A stretch of DNA of 64,000 nucleotides from Serripes groenlandicus (GCA_031761405.1 JASEVX010000017.1:11667200-11731199), one strand, 5' to 3'; numbered from the stretch's first letter, positions 61,063-61,381 are shown. The notes: generated from the letters alone by a model not told the origin. Made by a program: numbers and translations.

Positions 61063-61381
61063 GACAGAGAGAGACAGACAGACAGACAGACAGAGAGAGA
61101 GAGACAGAGAAACAGAGAGACAGAGAGAGAGCAGAGAGACATATAGATAGAGAGAGAGACAGAGAGAGAGAACTTTATTCAAAGAGTACATACTTCTCTC
61201 CATTTTTTGCAACTGGTTGAATATAAAAATATCGCACTGGTAGATGAAATGCTAACTTCAGACCTGGTCCCCATACTTTAGTCTGTTTAATGTCTAACTC
61301 AAGTTCTTCCCTGACTGCAGACGACGCGATGACAAATAGCACAGAAACACACACCAGAAAAACTGACGTAGATCTTGTCAT
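10293..61381 (-). CDS. POGLUT2/3: Protein O-glucosyltransferase 2/3 (KDELC1/2-type), complete 9-exon gene
   Basis: Family role (known): an ER-lumenal enzyme that transfers glucose from UDP-glucose to serine in EGF repeats of Notch and fibrillin-like proteins. Seen: joining complement(10293..10454, 11945..12034, 16232..16441, 19566..19803, 25818..25990, 32672..32749, 34555..34766, 49552..49754, 61194..61381) gives one open frame of 517 residues, close to the ~500 of the vertebrate proteins. Order: signal peptide (1-~21), filamin-type immunoglobulin-like domain (~28-131), cysteine-containing linker, CAP10 glucosyltransferase domain (~200-465), basic tail, C-terminal NDEL. Every intron is GT..AG and phases match at all eight junctions. 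Introns are 1.5-14.8 kb and packed with MITEs, SINEs and tandem-monomer elements. POGLUT2 and POGLUT3 cannot be separated by eye. No frameshift or stop, so it looks functional. Confidence 0.93.
10479..10711 (-). mobile_element. TTAA MITE, full length, intron 8
   Basis: Both TTAA ends intact, 25 bases from the exon 9 acceptor. Left end type A-like, right half type B-like (AGTAATTATACC). Confidence 0.85.
10884..11165 (+). mobile_element. CTAGAA element xi-a
   Basis: Starts CTAGAACTATCACTGAAGATGAT, X = TACCCCC. Ends CCGACCGACCGACAGCCCGACA, then hairpin TACCCCCTCTTCTTCGAAGGGGGTA. Uninterrupted copy used as empty site for 30680..32326. Confidence 0.7.
11286..11399 (+). mobile_element. CAAGAG..CTAA element vii, minimal 114 bp copy
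   Basis: CAAGAGCACC.., hairpin GAGCA..TGCTC, X = GCTCGACT; 3' hairpin ..AGTCGAGC + TAA. Contains almost nothing but the two ends. Larger relative at 12712..14429. Confidence 0.7.
11555..11640 (-). mobile_element. TTAA MITE, one-arm fragment
   Basis: AGATTTTCCATATTTTTGCCTAGATG..CAAAGTCGTCTGCATCAG. Confidence 0.55.
11691..11922 (-). mobile_element. TTAA MITE, full length, intron 8
   Basis: Ends TTAATTCTTTTTCCACATA / AAAAGGGTTAA; 20 bases past the exon 8 donor. Confidence 0.8.
11945..12034 (-). CDS. POGLUT2/3: POGLUT2/3 exon 8
   Basis: A 90-base exon, residues 435-464: [16 protein letters not shown] then [13 protein letters not shown]. Matches the family segment KKIA..GQ.FAR..L...DI.CYY. Acceptor TTTTCAG, donor GTAAGA. 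A TTAA MITE ends 22 bases past the donor. Confidence 0.88.
12081..12335 (-). mobile_element. V-SINE/RUDI-like SINE
   Basis: On the minus strand: tRNA B-box region (GTGAGTTTGAATCCCAGTTC), GACAAAAGTCACTGTGACAAG, conserved AGCCAGTTGCTTGG, then GATATGACTGAAAAATTG and AACGGTGTTAAGTCCCAATC tail. tRNA head incomplete. Confidence 0.7.
12338..12381 (-). mobile_element. TTAA MITE, terminal fragment
   Basis: CAAAGTCGTCTGCTGCAGATTTGTTG..GGGAAAGGGTTAA; abuts the SINE and is repeated in inverted form at 12555..12592. Confidence 0.6.
12383..12531. mobile_element. CAGAG-terminal palindromic MITE, copy b
   Basis: Hairpin CTATGTTGTGGGGACTC..; right end CTTATCTAGTCCTCT. Sits in the loop of a large inverted repeat. 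Confidence 0.65.
12555..12672 (+). repeat. Inverted copy of the MITE-SINE junction 12263..12375
   Basis: ACAAATCTGCATCAGACGCC then GGTTGTGAGTTTGAATCCCAG.. and GACAAAAGTCACTGTGACAAGCG, the reverse complement of the left arm. Confidence 0.8.
12712..14429 (+). mobile_element. CAAGAG..CTAA element vii, interrupted by element ii
   Basis: Left part 12712..12759, right part 14332..14429 ending AGTCGAGCTAA. Compare the 114 bp copy at 11286. Sequence on both outer sides resembles the 53 bp minisatellite (CGTAGCTCAACCA / TTGGCTGACCTGGGT). Confidence 0.65.
12760..14331 (+). mobile_element. CAAGAG..CTAA element ii, tandem-monomer (pearl-like)
   Basis: CAAGAGGGCCAAGATGGCCCT hairpin, X = GATCACC. Large monomers of ~450 bases (TTTCTGATGCCGCAGCAACC, GAACAATTTTGAAAGAGG), then (GACG)n and hairpin to GGTGATCTAA. 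ORFs inside are by-products of repeat structure, not genes. Confidence 0.75.
14435..15140. repeat. Minisatellite, ~53 bp unit, about 13 copies
   Basis: Unit includes ACATTGCGAATTGGCTGACC, TGGGTCGTAGATCGTAGC and TCAACCACTAGAAAA. Confidence 0.9.
15141..15555. repeat. Short-period satellite, CGATAATTCGACCTCT type
   Basis: About 415 bases of alternating TTCGATAATTCGACCTC and CGATAACTC(A/G)AA units of ~15-30 bases. Starts where the 53 bp array ends. Confidence 0.88.
15815..15922. mobile_element. CAGAG-type palindromic MITE, copy c
   Basis: ACCCTATGTTGTGGGTACTC..GTGTACCCACAAAATAGGGT; central hairpin shortened. Confidence 0.65.
15959..16193 (+). mobile_element. Element viii, copy 1
   Basis: CAATAGTGCTGCGGAGCAAACGCC..GAGGTAAGGTTAAAGT..CAGACAGCAATGC..CTAA. 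Related to 35779..35975. Confidence 0.5.
16232..16441 (-). CDS. POGLUT2/3: POGLUT2/3 exon 7: [10 protein letters not shown] segment
   Basis: Residues 365-434. [17 protein letters not shown] carries the family DG..A..R motif (Asp372, Arg379), followed by [11 protein letters not shown] and the [19 protein letters not shown] segment. Acceptor TTTTTGCAG; donor GTACAG, weaker than the others, but the phase-0 join to exon 8 restores the family sequence. A hAT-like palindromic element starts 27 bases upstream. Confidence 0.92.
16469..16661. mobile_element. CAGAG-terminal palindromic MITE, copy d, intact
   Basis: Ends CAGAGCTCTAGATAGGG / CCTTATCTGGAACTCTG with an almost perfect 72 base central hairpin. 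Flanks ATTATACC and ATTATATC look like an 8 bp duplication (7 of 8), fitting hAT. Confidence 0.75.
16667..16806 (+). mobile_element. TTAA MITE type B, internally deleted
   Basis: Left arm to ..GTTGAAG then directly GATGCATCTATATGTGGGAAAGGGTTAA; the central palindrome is gone. Confidence 0.7.
17074..17288 (-). mobile_element. TTAA MITE
   Basis: Intact TTAA ends; centre disrupted (AAATTTCCCTAACCCTTACCC). Confidence 0.75.
17400..17624 (-). mobile_element. TTAA MITE type A
   Basis: Left TTAACTCTTTCCCTC; right end stops at GAGGGAAAGGC. Confidence 0.8.
17629..18070 (-). mobile_element. Old TTAA MITE split by a SINE
   Basis: ACATCTGATGCAGATGACTT..CCACAATGTTTC..CTCGTCTGTTGTATTCATG, resuming after the SINE with TTTATGAAAGGGTTA. 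Confidence 0.6.
17814..18049 (+). mobile_element. V-SINE/RUDI-like SINE with 13 bp target duplication
   Basis: tRNA-like head with GCCGAGC..GCTCGGC ends, A-box TGTAGCTCAGTCGG, B-box-like GTTTGAATCC; body with AAAGTCAATGCGACATGCG and GCAGCCAGTTGCTTGG; tail GATATAACTGAGAAATTG..CATTAAACCCCAATCAATC. Flanks TTGTATTCATGAA (17801..17813) and TTGTATTTATGAA (18050..18062). Not scored as a tRNA gene: the arms do not fold as a standard tRNA. Confidence 0.82.
18202..18431 (-). mobile_element. TTAA MITE type A, full length
   Basis: 230 bases, perfect ends TTAACCCTTTCCCTCATA / TATGAGGGAAAGGGTTAA. Confidence 0.9.
18757..18985 (+). mobile_element. TTAA MITE type A, full length
   Basis: Opposite orientation to the previous copy, 326 bases away, so the pair could fold together in the intron. 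Confidence 0.9.
19125..19391 (+). mobile_element. V-SINE-like SINE, different head
   Basis: B-box AAGTTCGATACCCGG; body GTGAGAAAGTAGTCAGTGGC; 3' end ACCGCCGTGATATGACC..GCGGCGTTAAACTCCAAAC and (AAAC)n. Confidence 0.7.
19405..19482 (-). mobile_element. tRNA-derived SINE head
   Basis: Minus strand: GTGGTGTAGTGGTAAAGTGT (A-box) and CAGGTTCGATCCCCGGCC (B-box). About 85 bases past the exon 6 donor. Confidence 0.6.
19566..19803 (-). CDS. POGLUT2/3: POGLUT2/3 exon 6: WRGRDSR segment
   Basis: Residues 285-364. The split Arg285 codon (AG|G) joins exon 5. Contains [15 protein letters not shown] (310-316 WRGRDSR), [12 protein letters not shown] and HISFYDFFK, nearly unchanged from vertebrate KDELC. Acceptor TTTCAG at 19804-19809; an almost identical acceptor copy lies 73 bases upstream at 19877-19882. 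Donor GTAACT. Confidence 0.93.
19802..19965. repeat. (ATT)n microsatellite with duplicated exon 6 acceptor
   Basis: CCTGAAAGATATGAACACAA..GTATTGTATATT occurs at 19803 and again at 19876, each followed by (ATT)n. The unit contains the exon 6 3' splice site. Confidence 0.85.
20002..20166 (+). mobile_element. TTAA MITE type A, right end missing
   Basis: Stops at GCCGTCTGC where the next copy begins. Confidence 0.75.
20167..20385 (+). mobile_element. TTAA MITE type A
   Basis: Small deletion after CAGATGACTTTG; shares its right TTAA with the next copy. Confidence 0.85.
20382..20585 (-). mobile_element. TTAA MITE type B, left end shortened
   Basis: TTAAGACACATTTTAATGCATC..TCATGTGGGAAATGGTATAA; lacks CCCTTTCCC on the left. 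Confidence 0.7.
20631..20683. mobile_element. 39 bp perfect palindrome with 7 bp target duplication
   Basis: 20638..20676, arms CAGGGTCTTTCAAATAGTA around one base; flanks CTGTTAT at 20631..20637 and 20677..20683. Confidence 0.78.
20833..21062 (-). mobile_element. TTAA MITE type A, full length
   Basis: 230 bases, both TTAA intact. Confidence 0.88.
21063..22046. other. Unassigned intron DNA
   Basis: Only short direct repeats (ATAAACATGAATT..ACATGAGA, ~21430-21490) and a (CAGA)n run at 21296. Confidence 0.35.
22047..22545 (+). mobile_element. TTAA MITE type B split by a SINE
   Basis: Left part 22047..22118, right part 22376..22545 ending ATGAGGGAAAGGGTTAA. Confidence 0.82.
22119..22375 (-). 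mobile_element. V-SINE-like SINE with 12 bp target duplication
   Basis: (TTGA)n tail at left on the plus strand, head truncated at the B-box. Flanks TTTCTGGAAAGT at 22107..22118 and 22376..22387. Confidence 0.82.
22655..23058 (-). mobile_element. TTAA MITE type B split by a nested copy
   Basis: Left part 22655..22738, right part 22961..23058. Target is the TTAA of CTTTATTTAACAAT, present uninterrupted at ~43115. Confidence 0.82.
22735..22964 (-). mobile_element. TTAA MITE type A, nested in 22655..23058
   Basis: 230 bases TTAA to TTAA. Confidence 0.88.
23309..23460. repeat. Large near-perfect inverted repeat
   Basis: Arms AATATTGCATGGCTTCCAGT..GACAGTACATATTGTCAACAT and complement, then inner AATACTGTTACCCGAGGC / GCCGAGGTTAACAGTATT. 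About 150 bases that could extrude as one hairpin. Confidence 0.88.
23566..23697. repeat. Inverted repeat, 32 bp perfect arms
   Basis: ACCGGTTAACAGTATACTGT.. and complement ..CAGTATACTGTTAACCGGT around ~68 bases holding GATGACGTTATTG and TGACGTCATGTACGTGC. Confidence 0.88.
23849..24028. repeat. Direct duplication, ~90 base units
   Basis: TTTATAAATCTTGTTTAATTACC..CAAGACAAAATAAGTTACTT repeated twice; the second unit carries an extra GTTAACAGT. Confidence 0.85.
24116..24143. mobile_element. 28 bp perfect palindrome, CAGGGACGTAGAT type
   Basis: Arms of 13 bases around TT. Same termini as 5896..5921, but flanks GTTTTGA / GTATTGG match at only 5 of 7. Confidence 0.6.
24144..24582. other. Unassigned; contains one unsupported 60 codon ORF
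   Basis: A minus-strand frame at 24295..24477 has balanced composition but no family resemblance or splice sites I can support. Confidence 0.25.
24583..25452 (+). mobile_element. CAAGAG..CTAA element iii (pearl-like)
   Basis: CAAGAGGCCCATGAGGGCC hairpin, X = CTCTACTGGC (24606..24615). Four ~150 base monomers (TGACAATTTCAAGGGCCATA, CTGTATCGTGTTAACAAG), (GACG)n, hairpin to X' = GCCAGTAGAG (25439..25448) + CTAA. Confidence 0.82.
25622..25817 (+). mobile_element. SINE-like repeat with (AAAC)n tail touching exon 5
   Basis: CTTTCCAGAGAAAATAACC..GTATCGAACTTTGTCTGC..GGTACATAAAAACAAAC then (AAAC)n ending exactly at the exon 5 boundary; antisense to the gene. Confidence 0.6.
25818..25990 (-). CDS. 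POGLUT2/3: POGLUT2/3 exon 5: core of the glucosyltransferase domain
   Basis: Residues 228-284 plus two bases. Contains [14 protein letters not shown] and [19 protein letters not shown]. Asp241 in NLGDWP aligns by eye with the NVRD aspartate proposed as catalytic base in POGLUT1 (inference). Acceptor TTCTCACAG. The donor is GTTTGT, and the next ~20 intron bases are the (GTTT)n tail of an antisense SINE-like repeat. Confidence 0.9.
26042..26338 (+). mobile_element. Chimeric TTAA MITE with internal triplication
   Basis: Left half is type B '+', right half is type A '-', so it is a hybrid. GTTTTGTATCATTTGACAA is present three times at ~26230..26286. Confidence 0.8.
26364..26446 (-). mobile_element. 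TTAA MITE, tiny remnant
   Basis: TTAACTCTTCCCTCTTGCAGATGC..CAAAGTCAGATTTG..GGGAAAGGG. Confidence 0.5.
26508..27194 (+). mobile_element. CTAGAA element ix-b (pearl-like, three monomers)
   Basis: X = GTGTCACCTGCG near the 5' end. Three ~135 base monomers (TTGACAGAAAAGGGGCAATA, CATTTGTCAGAAGTTTCAAT), (GACA)n, AGGTGACA end. Confidence 0.75.
27029..27118. mobile_element. Small SINE-like insert in the (GACA)n of ix-b
   Basis: (AATG)n then GTTTTATGGCGCATCGACAGC and TTTAGCGCGC; GAAGGACAGACAG on both sides looks like a target duplication. Confidence 0.55.
27573..28031. other. Mostly unassigned; MITE terminal scrap at 27908..27950
   Basis: TTAACCCTTTCCCTCATATAGACG then unrelated sequence: a one-ended MITE remnant. 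Confidence 0.45.
28032..28452 (+). mobile_element. TTAA MITE type A plus 190 bases shared with 53686..54104
   Basis: MITE 28032..28261 (230 bases). The following ~190 bases (GATATGG.TTT.GACTACCC..ATTGACCAATGAATTTGATT) are almost identical after the copy at 53686. Similarity starts at the left TTAA. Confidence 0.85.
28573..28798 (+). mobile_element. TTAA MITE type A
   Basis: Central loop shortened (GTACGTTTTTCAATTTC); right TTAA is TTAT. Confidence 0.85.
28918..29157 (-). mobile_element. V-SINE-like SINE
   Basis: GGTTTAATGCCGTTTTTAAC, CATATCACAGCGGCCAGTTC, AAGCAACTGGCTGC, GTCACAGTGACTTTTGTC; head truncated. Confidence 0.7.
29268..29487 (+). mobile_element. TTAA MITE type B, diverged
   Basis: TCCTTTCCAACATACTACAA..AGGTAGAAAAGGGTCAA. 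Confidence 0.7.
29558..29742. mobile_element. CAGAG-type palindromic MITE, copy e
   Basis: AAGGGGTGTTCTGCATGTTC, central AGAATCGTCTCAGTGAGACG hairpin, TTATGTAGTCCTCTG. Confidence 0.7.
29894..30116 (-). mobile_element. TTAA MITE type A
   Basis: Both TTAA intact; loses seven bases of the left half of the central palindrome. Confidence 0.85.
30185..30362 (-). mobile_element. TTAA MITE type B, truncated by a pearl-like scrap
   Basis: Ends at CAAAGTCCTGAAGGAATCTGA, where sequence like 48295..48350 begins. Confidence 0.6.
30455..30655. repeat. ~200 base direct repeat, left copy
   Basis: Paired with 32383..32583 (TTGTTG..GTGGAAATGGGTAAAGCC, TTCAACATTGGCCATATT). Contains a MITE right arm at its start. 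Confidence 0.8.
30658..32380 (+). mobile_element. CTAGAA element xi-b, interrupted by element vi
   Basis: CTAGAACTATCACTGAAGATGA, then insert, then TAAATACCCCCTCCGACCGA and (GACA)n. No 3' hairpin seen. Confidence 0.65.
30680..32326 (+). mobile_element. Element vi (1.65 kb), CAAGAG..CTAA with exact empty site
   Basis: Starts CAAGAGAAAG, hairpin TTGATGC..GCATCAA, X = GTCGCCGG. Ends hairpin GTCGCGGGC..GCCCGGCGAC + TAA. No ORF. Removing it leaves GAAGATGA|TAAATACCCCC, identical to 10.9 kb. Confidence 0.82.
32383..32583. repeat. ~200 base direct repeat, right copy
   Basis: See 30455..30655; about 90 percent alike by eye, so older than a fresh target duplication. Confidence 0.8.
32672..32749 (-). 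CDS. POGLUT2/3: POGLUT2/3 exon 4
   Basis: A 78-base exon in phase 0 on both sides, residues 202-227 ([15 protein letters not shown]...). YGEHVGF and the following DAILLSL(T)RK are highly conserved in KDELC proteins. Acceptor TTTTCAG, donor GTAAGC. Too short for routine ORF detection; recognised from the protein family. Confidence 0.9.
32822..32985 (+). mobile_element. tRNA-derived SINE fragment
   Basis: GTGGTACAGAGG (A-box-like) and CCAGGTTCGAGTCCCGGG (perfect B-box), then TTCTGGATTTTTCCACAC. Lies within ~75 bases of exon 4. Confidence 0.6.
33031..33263 (-). mobile_element. TTAA MITE type A
   Basis: Left TTAA mutated (TTTATCCC), right intact. Confidence 0.82.
33350..33513 (-). mobile_element. 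TTAA MITE type B, eroded
   Basis: CAACCCTTTCTATCTGCAGAC..TTTTGTCACAATGTTCC..GGCAAGGTTTAA. Confidence 0.55.
33583..33701 (+). mobile_element. TTAA MITE type B, internally deleted
   Basis: Left arm to CTTTTTAAATTC then CACAGACGTCAGAAACC..GAGAAAGGGCTAA. Confidence 0.6.
33821..34251. mobile_element. Cluster of three decayed TTAA MITEs
   Basis: '+' copy 33821..34010 (its GAAGGTATAATTACTGAAAA matches the empty site of 40071..41537), '-' copy 34027..34175, remnant 34176..34251. Confidence 0.6.
34555..34766 (-). CDS. POGLUT2/3: POGLUT2/3 exon 3: linker and N-terminal part of CAP10 region
   Basis: Acceptor ATTCCAG, donor GTAACT. Residues 131-201. CVCPQPD and the later GCP and LCHY cysteines match the cysteine pattern of the family (CNCP..CP..LCHY). 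A nearly complete TTAA MITE ends 35 bases upstream of the acceptor. Confidence 0.9.
34801..35037 (+). mobile_element. TTAA MITE type A, intron 2
   Basis: Full length with both TTAA; 35 bases from the exon 3 acceptor. Confidence 0.85.
35110..35360 (+). mobile_element. MITE left arm (35110..35172) joined to a pearl-like 3' piece
   Basis: TTAACCAATTCCCACATAC..CATC, then GGAGAAGTCTGAAGC.. and (GACG)n ACATGACGGACAATTCGC. Confidence 0.5.
35513..35731 (+). mobile_element. TTAA MITE type A, right end lost
   Basis: Stops at CATCTATTTGAGTGA. Confidence 0.78.
35779..35975 (+). mobile_element. CAAGAG element viii, copy 2
   Basis: CAAGAGCACCGTGCAGCGAACGCC..GAGGTAAGGTTAAAGTG..hairpin AAGGCTATTACAATAGCCTT. 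Confidence 0.55.
35997..36692 (+). mobile_element. CAAGAG..CTAA element iv, close relative of iii
   Basis: Same 5' end and monomers as 24583..25452 (three monomers); the 3' hairpin is deleted to GAATAGAGCTAA. Confidence 0.78.
36796..36986 (+). mobile_element. TTAA MITE type B, small deletions
   Basis: CCCTTTCCCACATACAACAA..CAGGTGGAAAAGGATTAA. Confidence 0.72.
37366..37828 (+). mobile_element. TTAA MITE type B split by a nested copy
   Basis: Left part 37366..37446, right part 37669..37828; interrupted at the same internal TTAA as 6440..6896. Confidence 0.85.
37443..37672 (-). mobile_element. TTAA MITE type A, nested in 37366..37828
   Basis: 230 bases TTAA to TTAA. Confidence 0.9.
37912..39240 (-). 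mobile_element. Element vi, reversed, 3' end rearranged
   Basis: Right end on the plus strand is GCGACATTGATGCGTTGCAT..CTTTCTCTTG. At the left it joins CTAGAACTATC..ATACCCCC of family xi with the normal CTAA end missing. Confidence 0.7.
39257..39364 (-). mobile_element. TTAA MITE type B, one arm
   Basis: CAGTAATTATACCTTCATTT..GTATGTGGAAAAGGGTTAA; preceded by an extra TACCTTCATTTATAGAG piece next to element vi. Confidence 0.65.
39667..39896 (-). mobile_element. TTAA MITE type B, full length
   Basis: 230 bases, both TTAA intact, central GAAATTGCTCATGATGAGC palindrome. Confidence 0.85.
39984..41677 (+). mobile_element. TTAA MITE type B split by element vi
   Basis: Left part 39984..40070, right part 41538..41677 ending AGGTGGGAAAGGGTTAA. 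Confidence 0.82.
40071..41537 (+). mobile_element. Element vi (1.47 kb) inserted in a MITE
   Basis: CAAGAGAAAGTTGAT..GTCGCCGG to CCCGGCGACTAA. Removing it gives GTAGGTA|TAATTACTGAAAA, matching GAAGGTATAATTACTGAAAA at ~33905. Confidence 0.85.
41998..42217 (-). mobile_element. TTAA MITE type B, diverged
   Basis: TTTCCCACATGTATACATC..TTGTATGTGGGAAAGGGTT. Confidence 0.65.
42328..42524 (+). mobile_element. TTAA MITE type B variant, centre deleted
   Basis: Right half of the palindrome missing (GAAATTGCTCATTTTCAAAAG). Confidence 0.7.
42690..42738 (-). mobile_element. TTAA MITE, terminal scrap
   Basis: TTTCAGTATGTTGTCTGCTAC..CATGTGGAAAAGGG. Confidence 0.45.
42787..42992 (+). mobile_element. TTAA MITE type B
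   Basis: Short centre; shares its right TTAA with the next copy. Confidence 0.82.
42989..43207 (-). mobile_element. TTAA MITE type B, back to back
   Basis: TTAACCTTTTCCCACTGGC..TGTGAATGGGTTAC. Its CTTTATTTAACAATATTGAG is the empty site for the insertion at 22735. Confidence 0.78.
43333..43709 (+). mobile_element. TTAA MITE type B split by a 153 bp element
   Basis: Left part 43333..43372, right part 43526..43709 ending CAGGTGGGAAAGGGTTAA. Confidence 0.82.
43373..43525. mobile_element. 153 bp TIR element, CAGGGGTGGC ends, CGACT duplication
   Basis: TIRs CAGGGGTGGCAAAAT / ATATTTCGCCACCCCTG. CGACT at 43368..43372 and 43526..43530, once in intact MITEs (GCAGACGACTTTGAA). hAT-like ends; the 5 bp duplication is short for hAT. 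Confidence 0.82.
43999..44422 (+). mobile_element. TTAA MITE, old, split by a nested copy
   Basis: Left part 43999..44117, right part 44321..44422 (GAGGCGAAATTGCTG..GGTAAGGGTTAA). Confidence 0.7.
44114..44324 (+). mobile_element. TTAA MITE type B, nested in 43999..44422
   Basis: TTAACCCTTTCCGACATAC..GGTTGGAAAGGGTTAA; centre reduced. Confidence 0.8.
44604..44834 (+). mobile_element. TTAA MITE type A
   Basis: Full length, but both TTAA mutated (TATTCC.., ..GGGATAT). Confidence 0.8.
44884..45125 (-). mobile_element. TTAA MITE type B, full length
   Basis: Both TTAA present; a small (TA)n expansion at ~45030. Confidence 0.85.
45268..45398 (-). mobile_element. TTAA MITE, deleted form
   Basis: CAGATGCATATGTAGCAG..GGTGGGAAAGAAG. 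Confidence 0.6.
45591..45935 (+). mobile_element. TTAA MITE type B with expanded centre
   Basis: Between the arms, 45725..45872 is a ~23 base tandem array (ATTACTATTGCTCATCATAA..GCA), about six units, grown from the central palindrome. Confidence 0.78.
46070..46235 (-). mobile_element. V-SINE-type 3' fragment
   Basis: (TTTA)n, TTACGCCGCTTTCAACATG, AGTTATATCACGGCGACAG; a relative lacking this tail may lie at 45430..45560. Confidence 0.55.
46390..46546 (+). mobile_element. TTAA MITE type A, centre deleted
   Basis: Left arm to AAATTGAATACG then CCGTCTGCTGCAGAGGCG..GAGGGAAAGGG. Confidence 0.75.
46541..46885. repeat. 190 base tandem duplication carrying MITE pieces
   Basis: Unit starts AGGGCAAATCAGGTCAGCTG at 46541 and 46731. 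Each holds a type B left arm (CTTAACCCTTCC.CACATAC..TAGATGAAAGTATAAATTAG). Confidence 0.85.
47108..47186 (+). mobile_element. TTAA MITE, right-arm scrap
   Basis: GTTGAAAATGTAGATGATTTC..ATGCATCAAAATATGTCTGC. Confidence 0.5.
47234..47467 (+). mobile_element. TTAA MITE type B, full length
   Basis: Both TTAA present; shares the right one with the next copy. Confidence 0.85.
47464..47693 (-). mobile_element. TTAA MITE type A, back to back
   Basis: 230 bases; left end TTAACCCTTACCCTCATATAG. Confidence 0.87.
47817..48167. mobile_element. Chimeric TTAA MITE
   Basis: A type A '+' left half (47817..~47949) runs directly into a nearly complete '-' copy (ATTCCCTCATATAGACCC.. to ..GGGAAAGGGTTAA). Confidence 0.75.
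48227..48747 (+). mobile_element. CAAGAG..CTAA element v (pearl-like)
   Basis: CAAGAGGGCCATGATGGCCCT, X = AGCTCACCT; two ~125 base monomers (GACCAATCAAC.TGGCTTGAAG), GACGCACGCCGGACGCCGG, hairpin to AGGTGAGC + TAA. Confidence 0.8.
48833..49061 (-). mobile_element. TTAA MITE type B, full length
   Basis: TTAACACTTTCCCACCTGC..GTGGGAAAGCATTAA. Confidence 0.82.
49127..49347 (+). mobile_element. TTAA MITE type B
   Basis: TTAATCCTTTCCCACATAA..GGTGGGTAAGGGTTAA. Confidence 0.82.
49424..49520 (-). mobile_element. TTAA MITE remnant next to exon 2
   Basis: TTTAACTCTTTCCCGCATG..TTTTGACGCCTCTGC..; 32 bases from the exon 2 end. Confidence 0.55.
49552..49754 (-). CDS. POGLUT2/3: POGLUT2/3 exon 2: filamin-type domain
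   Basis: Acceptor TTTTCAG at 49755 and up, donor GTAATT at 49551 and down. Encodes residues 63-130 with one base carried over. Contains YIVRYKVHF and [16 protein letters not shown], the beta-strand pattern that closes filamin repeats. A truncated TTAA MITE lies about 30 bases beyond the donor. Confidence 0.9.
49805..49885 (-). mobile_element. V-SINE-type 3' fragment
   Basis: TTGATTGATTATTGATTAATT..GTTTAAAGCCGTTTACAATT..CAGTCGTATCAGGG. Confidence 0.55.
49900..50520 (-). mobile_element. Element vi, internal fragment
   Basis: AGCGAATACCAACTGCGTAG..GTTCGAAATTAAGTTTGAAATT; both ends missing. Confidence 0.72.
50522..50933 (-). mobile_element. TTAA MITE type B, split by a nested copy
   Basis: Left part 50522..50613 (5' truncated), right part 50836..50933 (TTTATAGTGATTTTTTATA..GTGGGAAAGG). 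Confidence 0.75.
50610..50839 (-). mobile_element. TTAA MITE type A, nested in 50522..50933
   Basis: 230 bases; left TTAAGCCTTTCCC, right GGGAAAGGGTTAA. Confidence 0.87.
50950..51094 (+). mobile_element. TTAA MITE, right two-thirds
   Basis: AATTGAAAACGTGGCAAATT..GTCGTCTGCAGCAGATGCG..GGGAAAGGGTGAA. Confidence 0.65.
51197..52893 (+). mobile_element. Element vi (1.7 kb), longest copy
   Basis: CAAGAGAAAGTTGATGCGAC..GTCGCCGG to CCTGGCGACTAA. Contains TATCTCGGTTTGTTCTTTTC and TTGATCTACGCAGTTGG like the other copies; no ORF of note. Confidence 0.85.
52915..53645. mobile_element. Possible ~730 bp TIR element
   Basis: TTGTACATGCTTACCAACC at left, GGTTGGTAAACATGCTTGTA at right. Interior AT-rich with GGGGGAGTTTC / GAGTTTCTCCCTC near the ends. 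Confidence 0.45.
53686..54104 (+). mobile_element. TTAA MITE type A plus flank duplicated from 28.0 kb
   Basis: MITE 53686..53915 (230 bases), then ~190 bases nearly identical to 28262..28452. Confidence 0.85.
54300..54440. repeat. Tandem repeat, ~46 base unit, about 3.5 copies
   Basis: TAGTGTTTATAATTGGATGA and ACA.ACATGGGACT.AC repeated. Confidence 0.8.
54724..54998. mobile_element. Fold-back MITE with ~55 bp imperfect TIRs
   Basis: Left GGACTCTGCGTAATGTAT and CAGATCAGCCTGCGCAG; right GATTAGCCTGCGAGGCATGC and ATACATTATGCAGAGTC, AACCAAC/GTTGGTT further out. Confidence 0.65.
55207..55435 (+). mobile_element. TTAA MITE type A
   Basis: TTAATTCTTTCCCTCATATG..AAGGGAAAGGATTAA; shares its right TTAA with the next copy. 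Confidence 0.82.
55432..55665 (+). mobile_element. TTAA MITE remnant interrupted by a CAGAG-type fragment
   Basis: TTAACCCTTTCAGTTTGTCAG..GAATCTTGG; at 55516..55620 half a CAGAG-type palindrome (GTGAGACGATTC..CTTATCTAGTCCTCTG); then ACAATGTTTCAAAAGAAGTC..AGGGTTA. Confidence 0.6.
55991..56026. mobile_element. 36 bp minimal TTAA MITE
   Basis: TTAACCCTTTAATTGTCG.. to TATGAGGGAAAGGGTTAA: both ends, almost no interior. A decayed right-arm piece follows to ~56073. Confidence 0.7.
56295..56485 (+). mobile_element. TTAA MITE type A, right end lost
   Basis: Stops after AGAGGCGTCAGAAAAAAAG. Confidence 0.78.
56925..57059. mobile_element. CAGAG-terminal palindromic MITE, copy g, deleted
   Basis: CAGAGCTCTAGATAAG..CCCTATGTTGTGGGTACTC then AGCTGAATACCCCTCCTTAA..CCTCTG. 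Flanks GCTCCTGT / GTCCCTGT may be an 8 bp duplication (6 of 8). Confidence 0.68.
57060..57586. other. Unassigned intron DNA
   Basis: No repeat or gene recognised. Confidence 0.3.
57587..58697 (+). mobile_element. Tandem-monomer element x, AGTCCCCTACCG ends
   Basis: 5' hairpin AGTCCCC..GGGGACT with X = AGTCCCCTACCG; (GTCA)n at 57640; six ~160 base monomers (TTTTTGTCCGGAGCATATCT, AACCATAACTCTTGCTT); 3' X' = CGGTAGGGGACT. Several adjacent monomers are nearly identical. Confidence 0.82.
58698..59249. other. Unassigned intron DNA
   Basis: AT-rich, no structure recognised. Confidence 0.3.
59250..59392 (+). mobile_element. TTAA MITE, decayed
   Basis: ACCTTTCCAGAACAGAACTGC..CATTTCTCCTTTTGCC..TCTTCTGCTGCGGACGC. 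Confidence 0.5.
59394..59614 (+). mobile_element. TTAA MITE type A, left 14 bases missing
   Basis: ATACAACAATTTTGCAGCAG..ATGAGGGAAAGGGTTAA. Confidence 0.82.
59615..60623. other. Unassigned intron 1 DNA
   Basis: Contains the repeat related to 1190..1310 at ~59745..59830; otherwise nothing recognised. Confidence 0.35.
60624..60850 (+). mobile_element. TTAA MITE type B
   Basis: TTAACCCTTTCCCACATAC..GTGTGGGAAAGAGTTAA. Confidence 0.83.
60938..61170. repeat. (GA)n / (GACA)n microsatellite, ~230 bp
   Basis: Pure purine-type GAGA runs with GACAGA and GACAGACA interruptions; the POGLUT2/3 transcript reads it as CT repeats right after the exon 1 donor. ORFs of alternating R/E or S/L here are artefacts. 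Confidence 0.95.
61194..61381 (-). CDS. POGLUT2/3: POGLUT2/3 exon 1: signal peptide and start of filamin domain
   Basis: Starts at the ATG 61381..61379. Residues 1-62 plus two bases. MTRSTS is followed by a hydrophobic core ([15 protein letters not shown]), a typical ER signal peptide. Then KVWGPGLK and RYFYIQ, which match the start of the filamin-like domain of KDELC proteins. Donor GTATGT at 61193..61188, phase 2. A long GA/CT tract begins about 20 bases inside intron 1. Confidence 0.88.
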